Below, piece by piece: positions 8,988 through 15,608 of a stretch of DNA of 64,000 bases. The notes under the pieces were generated by a model. The model had not been told where the DNA came from. It saw nothing but the letters and a program-made list of their open reading frames with translations, and searched no databases. Origin of the DNA: Scatosoma sp002474405. GTDB taxonomy: Bacteria > Bacillota > Clostridia > Christensenellales > Borkfalkiaceae. The stretch covers positions 31,192-95,191 of the forward strand of contig CALAFO010000016.1 in NCBI GenBank assembly GCA_937892545.1. The letters run 5' to 3'. Position numbers and translations under genes: made by a program. Positions within the stretch are counted from its first letter, which is position 1, and every line of letters begins with the position of its first letter.

Positions 8988-9042
8988 TGTTTTGTTTCCT
9001 CCCATTGCCGCGTTTCCCGCATTTTTCGTTTCGCCGTGCGTA

Positions 9043-9097
9043 AACGATTGACTTATCGTTCTGTTTTTATTATACTGATAATTGTCGGAATAAGCAA
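9043..9097 (-). promoter_or_regulatory. glp-like operon promoter with downstream palindrome
   Basis: The minus-strand promoter is TTGCTT (9092-9097), a 17-bp spacer and TATAAT (9069-9074). Just past the -10, AACGAT-TGACTT-ATCGTT (9043-9060) is a perfect 6-6-6 inverted repeat near the transcription start, a sensible place for the divergent DeoR-type repressor. Confidence 0.75.
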
Positions 9098-9199
9098 ATA
9101 AAATCCGCAGATTTGTCGTTTTGATTGTTTATTACGGAAAACGAGCGGAAAATAATGCGCGTTTATCGAGAAACGCGCAAACAAAAAGGAAACGGGACA

Positions 9200-9946
9200 A
9201 TGAAAGAAACGCAGGAAAAAACCGTTCTTTCGCTTCTGGAACGGCAGCAGTACGCTTCCGTGGAAGAACTTTCTTCCGCGTTGGCGGTGAGCGCTTCTAC
9301 CACGCGGAGGATTCTGGAAGGATTGCAGAACAAAAAACTGATTACGCGCACGCACGGGGGCGCGAAGCTGAACGACGCGAACAACGCGGCGCCCAGTTTT
9401 ACCTTCCGTATTCATCAGAATTTATTCGAAAAGAAAAAAATCGCCCTTTCGGCGATTAAACTGATTAAAGACGGGGATATTATCTTTCTGGACGGTTCTA
9501 CCACCGCTTACTGCATTGCCGAATATCTGGGAGAATTCAGAAACATTAAAGTGATTACGAACGGCATAGAGACGCTTTCTTTGCTTTCGCAGAACCGTAT
9601 TCCCGCGTACTCTACCGGAGGAGAGGTTTCGGCGGAGAACCCCGCGGTGCTGGCGGGCGGTTATGCCGAGGACGGCGTACGAAATTTTTTTGCCGACATC
9701 GTGTTTTTTTCGGCGCGGGCGCTGGATACCGAAGGCAGAATTTACGATTGCTTCGAGGACGAAATTTTTCTGCGGCGCGCCATGATACAGCGCGCGAAAA
9801 CGAAGGTGTTTCTTTGCGACGACACCAAATTCGGAAAGACTTCCCCGCACCTTTTGTGCACGCTGAACGACGTGGATTACGTGGCGAGCAACCAGCCGCT
9901 GCCCGATTTTATTCCGGCAAGCAAAAGTCTTTCGCTGTTCGGTTGA
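9200..9946 (+). CDS. DeoR-family transcriptional repressor (GlpR-like by context)
   Basis: A 248-aa protein with an N-terminal DeoR helix-turn-helix (YASVEELSSALAVSASTTRR, then LITRTHGGAKL) and a C-terminal sugar-phosphate-sensing isomerase-like domain with GDIIFLDGSTTAYCIAEYLG, VITNGIETLSLL and FLCDDTKFGKTS. The ATG at 9200 is used because AAGGA precedes it; the upstream in-frame ATG at 9125 lies in the divergent promoter region. DeoR proteins usually repress adjacent sugar or glycerol operons and release DNA on binding a phosphorylated intermediate. Here the divergent GlpA-like operon is the obvious target. A strong terminator follows 17 bp after the stop. Confidence 0.92.
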   Translation: MKETQEKTVLSLLERQQYASVEELSSALAVSASTTRRILEGLQNKKLITRTHGGAKLNDANNAAPSFTFRIHQNLFEKKKIALSAIKLIKDGDIIFLDGSTTAYCIAEYLGEFRNIKVITNGIETLSLLSQNRIPAYSTGGEVSAENPAVLAGGYAEDGVRNFFADIVFFSARALDTEGRIYDCFEDEIFLRRAMIQRAKTKVFLCDDTKFGKTSPHLLCTLNDVDYVASNQPLPDFIPASKSLSLFG

Positions 9947-9962
9947 AAAAATTTAAAAATAA

Positions 9963-10005
9963 AAACCGGGAAATGCGCGAACGCGCGGTTGCCCGGTTTA
10001 TTTTT
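9963..10005 (+). terminator. Intrinsic terminator of the deoR-type gene
   Basis: The stem AAACCGGG/CCCGGTTT, with a GC-rich inner region, is followed by TATTTTT. It lies directly after the DeoR-family gene. Confidence 0.85.
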
Positions 10006-10019
10006 ACACAGATACGTTT

Positions 10020-10364
10020 TCAGGTGATATTTTCGCCGAGCACGTCCTCGTAAGATACGTACCCTTTGCTGATACAGCAATTATAGATTTTTTCCACCAG
10101 TCTGTTTTTCAATAAATAGTACTTTGCACGCGAAACGGGAACTTCTTCGATTCTACGGATGTCCGTTTCTTCCCGCTTTAAATTTTCCACAAGATCTTTC
10201 ACCCAGCCTTTCTTTTCGCTGCGGATAATGTCGTCCAGAATTTCTACGATGACAGCCTCTTCGGGATCGATGTATTTTTTCTTTCCCGCTTCTTCGTTCA
10301 GCTTCATATCCCGCAAAATTTTTGGCAGACGGTGGATTGTTTTGCGTATTTTTTCTTTAGTCAA
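10020..10364 (-). CDS. Hypothetical basic helical protein, possibly HTH of phage-regulator type
   Basis: A 114-aa protein starting at a TTG. I do not recognise the family with confidence. It is mostly charged helices, and the C-terminal part (VPVSRAKYYLLKNRLVEKIY, then GYVSYEDVLG) has the look of the sigma-region-4-like helix-turn-helix of ArpU/RinA phage activators. There is no phage context here. The start lacks a strong ribosome binding site; a TATAAT box is present at about 10399-10404 on the minus strand without a good -35. It stands alone between the DeoR-family terminator and a 459-bp gene-free stretch. Confidence 0.55.
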   Translation of the reverse strand: MTKEKIRKTIHRLPKILRDMKLNEEAGKKKYIDPEEAVIVEILDDIIRSEKKGWVKDLVENLKREETDIRRIEEVPVSRAKYYLLKNRLVEKIYNCCISKGYVSYEDVLGENIT

Positions 10365-10823
10365 AGCACTATTCTCTCATAATATATTCTACCTTTAATT
10401 ATACTGAAGTTTTGCCTTAAAAAGTCTATACTTTTCCATTTTTTGCCAAACGCGGAAAATTTATTTTTGAATATTGCAGAACCAAAATATTTAGCGTTTC
10501 TATACCTTTTTACATTTTCGGAAAAAGAATATAAAAAGGTTAGCTTAATTGATTTTACACGAAAAAACGGCGGGAAATCCCGTGATTCACGGAATGCCCA
10601 CGCCGTTTTGTATATGAATTTTAAATTACGCGGAGAATTTCCGCCGCGATTTCGCCGCGTTTATACAGACCGCTTCAAGGCAGGAATCGTTTGCGGAAAA
10701 AGAAAAAACGCGCGGACGGAATTTTCGGAAAATTTCACAAAAAATCCGCAAAAAATTTTTTATTTCCGCTTTGCGCCGCGCGCGACGTTCCGACGATTGC
10801 CGCTTTTTCCGACGAATACGGAT
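10365..10823. other. Gene-free stretch with nested palindrome
   Basis: I see no credible gene in these 459 bases. It contains a long hairpin with arms AAAACGGCG (10564-10572) and CGCCGTTTT (10601-10609). Nested inside is a second perfect repeat CCGTGA-T-TCACGG (10580-10592). On the minus strand the outer stem runs into TTTTTTC, so it may terminate hxlR-type transcription arriving from the right, although it is 215 bp past that stop. The remainder is low-complexity A/T and GCG-rich sequence. Confidence 0.5.
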
Positions 10824-11150
10824 TTACAGCGAGGCTTTGTAATCTTCGCCCCACAGCCGCATGGCGTCCAGAATCGGTTGCAGCGTTTTTCCCAGCGCGG
10901 ACAGGGAATATTCCACCCGCGGCGGCACTTCGGCAAAAATTTCGCGTTCGACAAGCCCGTCGCTTTCCAGCGCGCGCAGATTATCGGTAAGCACCTTTTT
11001 GCTGATACCCGTAACGGTTTTTAAAAAATCGCTGAAACGTTGCGTTCCGTTGTAAAACATGTTTCTTAAAATAAGAAGTTTCCATTTGTTGCCGATCAGT
11101 TGCACGGTGGTTGCCACCGGGCACTCCGGCAGTTCCTCTTTCGTAAGCAT
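10824..11150 (-). CDS. HxlR-family transcriptional regulator
   Basis: A 108-aa winged-helix regulator with the HxlR hallmark CPVATTVQLIGNKWKLLILR at residues 10-29. The recognition helix TGISKKVLTDNLRALESDG and the wing PRVEYSLSALGKTL follow. The Cys before Pro near residue 10 is the position used as a redox sensor in YodB/HypR-type members, so an oxidative or electrophile signal is possible. It is divergent from the MBL-like / macrodomain / sirtuin operon and has its own TTGACT-17-TATACT promoter with an adjacent palindrome. The intergenic region contains both promoters within 120 bp, so it probably controls both directions. Confidence 0.93.
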   Translation of the reverse strand: MLTKEELPECPVATTVQLIGNKWKLLILRNMFYNGTQRFSDFLKTVTGISKKVLTDNLRALESDGLVEREIFAEVPPRVEYSLSALGKTLQPILDAMRLWGEDYKASL

Positions 11151-11183
11151 CGTTTTTCCTCCCGAAAAACAGTTTTCGTAAAT

Positions 11184-11231
11184 AGTATAACGGATTTGCG
11201 CGGAAAAGTCAATGGTTTCAAAAAAGAAACC
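11184..11231 (-). promoter_or_regulatory. hxlR-type gene promoter and palindromic operator
   Basis: The minus-strand -35 TTGACT (11207-11212) and -10 TATACT (11184-11189) are 17 bp apart. Two bases upstream of the -35 lies the perfect inverted repeat GGTTTC-AAAAAA-GAAACC (11214-11231), a good operator candidate for a dimeric regulator. Confidence 0.8.
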
Positions 11232-11272
11232 TTGTAACTAATTTATTATCCGGTAATAGAAAAGTAACGTTC

Positions 11273-11301
11273 TTGTATTTCTTCGGCGGGTTTGTTATAC
11301 T
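11273..11301 (+). promoter_or_regulatory. Promoter of the MBL-like/macrodomain/sirtuin operon
   Basis: TTGTAT (11273-11278), a 17-bp spacer and TATACT (11296-11301) lie 46 bp upstream of the ATG at 11348. Confidence 0.8.
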
Positions 11302-11347
11302 ATGCGTGCAACCGATGAGGTTGACGAAATTTTTACGAGGTGTTATT

Positions 11348-12142
11348 ATGATGAATAAGAACGATTTTACGACTGTCCGGCTGGAAAGAGGCTCCGTAGC
11401 CGTTTACGATTTCGGGGCGGTTAAGCTGCACTGCTACAAAACCGACGACGCGATGGCGGACGAAGTGTTTGTTGTTGAAAAGAACGGGCGCGCCGTAGTG
11501 ATTGAATCCCCCTGCTTTTACGACAGCGAAAAGGCGCTTGCGGCGTACATGAAAGACATGAAAGCTGAAGGCATGCTGGTGGCGTACCATGCGGCGGGCG
11601 GAAACTTTTTGCCGGACGTAAAGAAATACGGCACGGCGGGCGCGAAAGAATACGCGACGAACGGCGGCGGAAAAGCGCTGATCGATAATTTTACAAAAGC
11701 GTTCGGAAGCGCTTTCGATAACCGCCTGCACGACATTACGGAAATTTTGCCCGCGGGAAAGGTTACGATCGGCGGAATCGACTTTGTAATTGTGCCGAAC
11801 GCGGACGCGTATACGATAGAAATTCCCGAAATCAACGCGGTATACACGCACATGCTGGGGCATGACTGCCACTCGATCGTAGGCGGCAAAGAACACGCCG
11901 ACGCGATGATCGCCGAACTGAAAAATTACATCGCCAAGGGATTCGGGCTGATTCTCACTTCGCACTATACGCCCGAAGACATGAAAGACGCCGAAACGAA
12001 AATCGCCTATCTCGAAAACCTGAAAGAGATTGCCGCGAAAAGCAAATCGGCGGAAGAATTCAGTCGGACGGTAAACGAAAAATACCCCGGTTACAGCGGC
12101 GAAAACTATCTTTCCATGACCGCAAATATGTTTTTTGCGTGA
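11348..12142 (+). CDS. Metallo-beta-lactamase-fold-like protein with degenerate metal site
   Basis: A 264-aa protein. The opening (VFVVEKNGRAVVIESPCFYD) and the strand-helix pattern resemble MBL-fold hydrolases. The expected HxHxDH metal motif is replaced by YHAAGGNFLPDVKKYG; later Tyr-Thr-His-Met and Thr-Ser-His-Tyr segments carry isolated histidines. It is therefore either an inactive relative or uses different chemistry. The start at 11348 follows GAGGTG with good spacing; the longer in-frame ORF begins inside the promoter. It lies divergent from the HxlR gene and 60 bp before the macrodomain gene, so it is likely the first gene of that operon. What it adds to ADP-ribosylation is unknown. 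An unrelated fold is the main alternative. Confidence 0.6.
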   Translation: MMNKNDFTTVRLERGSVAVYDFGAVKLHCYKTDDAMADEVFVVEKNGRAVVIESPCFYDSEKALAAYMKDMKAEGMLVAYHAAGGNFLPDVKKYGTAGAKEYATNGGGKALIDNFTKAFGSAFDNRLHDITEILPAGKVTIGGIDFVIVPNADAYTIEIPEINAVYTHMLGHDCHSIVGGKEHADAMIAELKNYIAKGFGLILTSHYTPEDMKDAETKIAYLENLKEIAAKSKSAEEFSRTVNEKYPGYSGENYLSMTANMFFA

Positions 12143-12202
12143 TTTCTTCCACGAAAAACGTCGGCGGTAAAACCGATAATCCCCGCCAGGAACGCAGAGC
12201 TT

Positions 12203-12952
12203 ATGAAAACGAATAATCTTGACAGACTGATTGAAATTTTATGCGCCGAACGCGGAGAAAACGCGCCGCGGCTCACCCCCGGACAAAAACCGGATTATTT
12301 CCGCGCGCTGTGCAACGTTCGCCCGCCCGTGCCCGTTTCCGCAGAGTTTTTATCTTTGCAGGACGAATATCTGACGGAAAAAAAAGACGAACGCGGCATA
12401 ACCGACGTTGAAAAATTGGCGTATTCCGACGGCATCGCGCTGTTTCGGGGAGATATAACGACGCTGAACGCGGACGTTATCGTCAATGCCGCAAACGCGG
12501 CTATGCTGGGCTGTTTTCATCCGTTGCACGGCTGCATCGACAACGCGATTCATTCCGCGGCGGGCGTGCAGGTACGGCGGGATTGCAACGAGATTATGAA
12601 AGGCAGAGAAGCCGCAAACGGCGAAGTTATCGTAACCGAAGCGTACAATCTGCCGTGCCGTTTTATCTTTCATACCGTCGGTCCTGTCGTTTCCGGGCGC
12701 GTTACCGCACGGAATCGGAAAGACTTGAAAAAATGTTACGTGAACTGTCTTGCAAAAGCCGACGGAATGAATCTGAAAAGCATTGCGTTCTGCTGTATTT
12801 CCACGGGCGTTTTCGGCTATCCGAAAAAAGAAGCGGCGACGCTTGCGCTAAACGCCGTACGGGAATACAAGCAGCAAACCGCAAGCGATATCAAAGTGAT
12901 ATTCGACGTGTTTACGGAGGAAGATTATGAATTGTACAGACGAATCGGATAA
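12203..12952 (+). CDS. Zinc-type macrodomain protein-ADP-ribose hydrolase
   Basis: A 249-aa macrodomain protein. An N-terminal helical extension with YLTEKKDERGITDVEKL leads into the macrodomain, which has IALFRGDITTLNADVIVNAANAAMLG, GCIDNAIHSAAGVQVRRDC, FIFHTVGPVV and the phosphate-binding CCISTGVFGYPK. The GCFHPLHGCIDNAIH stretch has the His and Cys residues of the zinc macrodomain subgroup (SauMacro/SpyMacro). These enzymes remove ADP-ribose placed by the linked class-M sirtuin. The next gene, overlapping by 26 bp, is exactly such a sirtuin, which supports the call. The ribosome binding site is weak (CAGGAA at a long spacing). The lipoylated GcvH-like target and LplA2 ligase known from other such operons are not present nearby. 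Confidence 0.92.
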   Translation: MKTNNLDRLIEILCAERGENAPRLTPGQKPDYFRALCNVRPPVPVSAEFLSLQDEYLTEKKDERGITDVEKLAYSDGIALFRGDITTLNADVIVNAANAAMLGCFHPLHGCIDNAIHSAAGVQVRRDCNEIMKGREAANGEVIVTEAYNLPCRFIFHTVGPVVSGRVTARNRKDLKKCYVNCLAKADGMNLKSIAFCCISTGVFGYPKKEAATLALNAVREYKQQTASDIKVIFDVFTEEDYELYRRIG

Positions 12953-13787
12953 ACACGAAAAGCTGAAAGCGCTTATCGAAAACGCGGAAGCGATTGTAAT
13001 AGGTGCGGGCGCGGGGCTTTCCACCGCCGCGGGGTTTACCTATTCGGGCAAACGTTTTCACGAAAACTTTCACGATTTCGAAGCCAAATACCGTTTCCGC
13101 GATATGTATTCGGGCGGGTTTTATCCTTTCGGTACGCCCGAAGAGTTCTGGGCGTACTGGTCGAGATACATTTTTATCAATCGGTATTGCGACGCGCCGA
13201 AACCCGTTTATAACGAACTTCTTTCGCTTGTAAAAGATAAAAATTACTTCGTTATCACGACGAACGTAGACCATTGTTTTCAGAAAGCGGGCTTCGATAA
13301 ACAACGATTGTTTTACACGCAGGGAGACTACGGACTTTTTCAGTGTTCCGTGCCCTGCCGCCAAAAAACGTACGATAACGAAGCCGCCGTGCGACAAATG
13401 GTGCAGAATCAACGCGATATGAAAATCCCTTCGGCACTCGTGCCGAAATGTCCCGTTTGCGGAAAGCCTATGACGATGAATCTGCGTTCCGACGATAAAT
13501 TCGCGGAGGACGAAGGCTGGAATCTTGCCTGCAGGCGCTACGAACGGTTTATCAGGGAAAACAAAAACAGAAAAGTTTTGTATCTCGAACTGGGCGTGGG
13601 AACGAATACGCCCGCCATCATCAAGTATCCGTTTTGGAGATTGACGGCGCAGAACAAAAACGCGCGTTACGTTTGCGTAAATACGGATATGGCTTACGCG
13701 CCCGAAGAAATAAAAGATCGGTCGTTGTGTTTTTCGGAAGATATTACACTTATGGTACGCTGCGTGAAACAGAACATGAACCGATGA
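12927..13787 (+). CDS. Class M sirtuin (SirTM-type protein ADP-ribosyltransferase)
   Basis: A 286-aa Sir2-fold protein. The NAD-binding motif is VIGAGAGLSTAAGFTYSGKR (about residues 24-43), and TTNVDHCFQKAGF carries the conserved Asn/Asp. Where deacylase sirtuins have the catalytic His, this protein has Gln (TQGDYGLFQC, Q132). Two cysteine pairs, C140/C144 and CPVC at 175-178, fit the structural zinc site. Gln for His and macrodomain linkage characterise SirTM enzymes, which transfer ADP-ribose to a lipoylated carrier protein in an oxidative-stress circuit. GGAGG precedes the ATG, which lies inside the macrodomain gene. The protein target is not encoded here, so it must be elsewhere or differs. 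Confidence 0.9.
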   Translation: MNCTDESDKHEKLKALIENAEAIVIGAGAGLSTAAGFTYSGKRFHENFHDFEAKYRFRDMYSGGFYPFGTPEEFWAYWSRYIFINRYCDAPKPVYNELLSLVKDKNYFVITTNVDHCFQKAGFDKQRLFYTQGDYGLFQCSVPCRQKTYDNEAAVRQMVQNQRDMKIPSALVPKCPVCGKPMTMNLRSDDKFAEDEGWNLACRRYERFIRENKNRKVLYLELGVGTNTPAIIKYPFWRLTAQNKNARYVCVNTDMAYAPEEIKDRSLCFSEDITLMVRCVKQNMNR

Positions 13788-13795
13788 AAACATAA

Positions 13796-13824
13796 CAGGC
13801 AGGCGGTGATTCACCGCCTGCCTG
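13796..13824. terminator. Perfect 14-bp hairpin between convergent genes
   Basis: CAGGCAGGCGGTGA (13796-13809) and TCACCGCCTGCCTG (13811-13824) form a perfect stem. No long T run follows on either strand. It separates the rightward sirtuin operon from the leftward DtxR operon and probably serves as a bidirectional terminator. Confidence 0.7.
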
Positions 13825-13878
13825 CCGTATTTAAGGTATTTCCCGCGAAAGTCGAACGAAACGCGGAAATATTTTTAT

Positions 13879-14280
13879 TTACGCCTCTTCCGCCGACCGA
13901 TTGTCCCGCGGGAGCTGCCTCTGTTCGACATAGCGTTTTAAAAGCGCCGCCACGTCTTCGGTAATCACGTGCTCCATGCGGCAGGCGTTTTCTTCCGCCT
14001 CCTTCTCGCGCGCGCCCAGCAGTTTCAGGGCGGCGACAAGCGTTTCGTGCTTCTGTTCGATGTCCCGCGCTTTGATAAGCCCGGAATCCGTCAACGTTAT
14101 TTTACCGCGATAAAACCTGATATAGCCCGCTTCGGCAAGCCGCTCCATCGCGTTGTGCGCGCTTGCTTTGCTGTAACCGCGTTCGTCCGCCACGTCCGTC
14201 AGGCAAACGGCGCCGTTCTTTTTTTGCAGACTGTAAATCGCAGAAAGATACATTTCCTGCGATTCGCTGTTTTCCATCAT
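13879..14280 (-). CDS. DtxR/MntR-family metal-dependent regulator
   Basis: A 133-aa protein with a DtxR-type N-terminal winged helix (SQEMYLSAIYSLQKKNGAVC, then DVADERGYSKASAHNAMERL and a GYIRFYRGKITLTDSG wing) and the helical metal-binding dimer domain (EQKHETLVAALKLLGA, ENACRMEHVI). The conserved Glu, Cys and His of the metal site are recognisable in ENACRMEH and in QKHE. It lacks the SH3-like third domain, as MntR does. The start is the first of two ATGs at 14280, preceded by GGGGTG. It is the last gene of the lipoprotein/ABC operon, 29 bp after the NEAT-like gene. DtxR-box-like palindromes flank the operon promoter, so autoregulation by Fe(II) or Mn(II) is likely. Confidence 0.92.
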   Translation of the reverse strand: MMENSESQEMYLSAIYSLQKKNGAVCLTDVADERGYSKASAHNAMERLAEAGYIRFYRGKITLTDSGLIKARDIEQKHETLVAALKLLGAREKEAEENACRMEHVITEDVAALLKRYVEQRQLPRDNRSAEEA

Positions 14281-14309
14281 TTTTTCACCCCCCGTCGAGC
14301 AAAGGAAAA

Positions 14310-15608
14310 TTACGGATTCGCCGCTTTTTTCCTGCGTTTTACCACCAGAACGACCGTTACGACAATCGCCGCCACGACGACAAGACTGCCGACAAGAATC
14401 AGAATATATCCCCAGACAGGCATATGAAACGCCACGCCGGGAATACAAAGGATAATCGTTCCGCCTTTGTTTGTTTCCACGTTGACGTAGCTGCCGCCGT
14501 TCTGCACGTTCAGCTTCGTCAGCTGCCCGTTTTCTTCCAGAAGGTACGCCTCCACCTTGTTCCGGTTGTATGTGAAATCCGCTTTGATGCCTATCGTTAC
14601 GCTGCCCTCTGGTTCCACCGCGCTGCCGTCAGCAGAAAGAAGTTCTACGCCGAATACCTGAAACCTGTCCGCGATTTTCGCCATTTTATCGGCAGCCGTC
14701 CGATAAACGGTGCTGTCCGACTGCACTTTGGACGCAAGCAGCATGGTACCTTCGGGAAGAACGCCGTTTTTATCGTACAGTTTCGCAAGTCCGTCTCCGC
14801 CGCCGACCGAGGACGTGATTTTTACGTCCTTTTCGGCATACGTAGGGTTGCCGAGCGAAGTGGTATAAGAGGACGATTCCGCGCGGTAAACCACGTGATA
14901 TTCGCCCGCGTCGGAAAGAACGAGCTTGTTTCCGTCGAGTTCGACTTCGGTTTTCTCGTCGCCGCGGACGTAATACGCCTTTACGGAGACATCCACCGCT
15001 TCGTCGCCGAGGCTTGCCGTAGCTTCGCGGATGACGAACGTCTGCCCTTTCGTAGCTTCGTATTCGCTGCCCGAACTTGTAGAGATGACGGGCACGAATT
15101 CGGCGGGGCGTTCCGTTACGGTATCTTCCGCTTCGCCCGTCTTTACCGCCGAAGAAAGATTCAGCGTGATGGTGAACGGGAACGTCTCGCCGCGCACCGA
15201 CACGTAAACGGAGAACGGCAGTTCTTTCTGCAGATTTTCTTCGGACAACGTGTACGAATACGTTTTTCTGTTTGCGGTATCCTCCGTGATCCGATAGCCT
15301 ACCTGTTTGCCGTCGCCGAAACTCAGCGACAGATTTTCCATGGAAGAAGAAAGCTGCGTGAACGAGAAATAATACCGTTCGCCGATTTTTTCCACCACGG
15401 CGGTTTTATCGAAATATTTTTCAAGCATCTGCTTGCCGATCCCCGACTGACCGCCGAAATCGTAACTCATTTCGTACCTGCCGTTTTCGCCGCCCACGGG
15501 AGAAGCCGCATAAGCCGTAAAGTTTGCGTTTGCGAAGAATAAAAACATTCCGAAAACGCTTAAAAACATGCCCGATACGATTGATAACAGTTTTCTGAGT
15601 TTACTCAT
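14310..15608 (-). CDS. Membrane-anchored surface protein with NEAT-like domain
   Basis: A 432-aa protein exported by a signal peptide (about residues 1-36, ending TAYAASP) and anchored by a C-terminal helix (WGYILILVGSLVVVAAIVV) with stop-transfer KRRKK. Residues about 45-150 match the NEAT (near-iron-transporter) fold pattern: MLEKYFDKTAVVEKIGERYY, then FSFTQLSSSMENLSLSFGDG, LPFSVYVSVRG and FPFTITLNLSS. NEAT domains bind heme at the cell surface, but the usual YxxxY ligand near the last strand is absent (TFPFTI), so heme binding is uncertain. A second beta-rich region follows. The start overlaps the preceding stop by one base (TAATG), so it is coupled to the large lipoprotein. A DtxR-family gene follows. 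The NEAT call rests on by-eye pattern only. Confidence 0.65.
   Translation of the reverse strand: MSKLRKLLSIVSGMFLSVFGMFLFFANANFTAYAASPVGGENGRYEMSYDFGGQSGIGKQMLEKYFDKTAVVEKIGERYYFSFTQLSSSMENLSLSFGDGKQVGYRITEDTANRKTYSYTLSEENLQKELPFSVYVSVRGETFPFTITLNLSSAVKTGEAEDTVTERPAEFVPVISTSSGSEYEATKGQTFVIREATASLGDEAVDVSVKAYYVRGDEKTEVELDGNKLVLSDAGEYHVVYRAESSSYTTSLGNPTYAEKDVKITSSVGGGDGLAKLYDKNGVLPEGTMLLASKVQSDSTVYRTAADKMAKIADRFQVFGVELLSADGSAVEPEGSVTIGIKADFTYNRNKVEAYLLEENGQLTKLNVQNGGSYVNVETNKGGTIILCIPGVAFHMPVWGYILILVGSLVVVAAIVVTVVLVVKRRKKAANP

Noticed and set aside
10443..11024. A 193-codon plus-strand frame
   Set aside because: It runs through a palindromic non-coding region and then antisense to the HxlR gene; there is no ribosome binding site or domain.
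14163..15542. A 459-codon plus-strand frame
   Set aside because: It is antisense to the NEAT-like gene and part of the DtxR gene, with shadow composition and no start signals.
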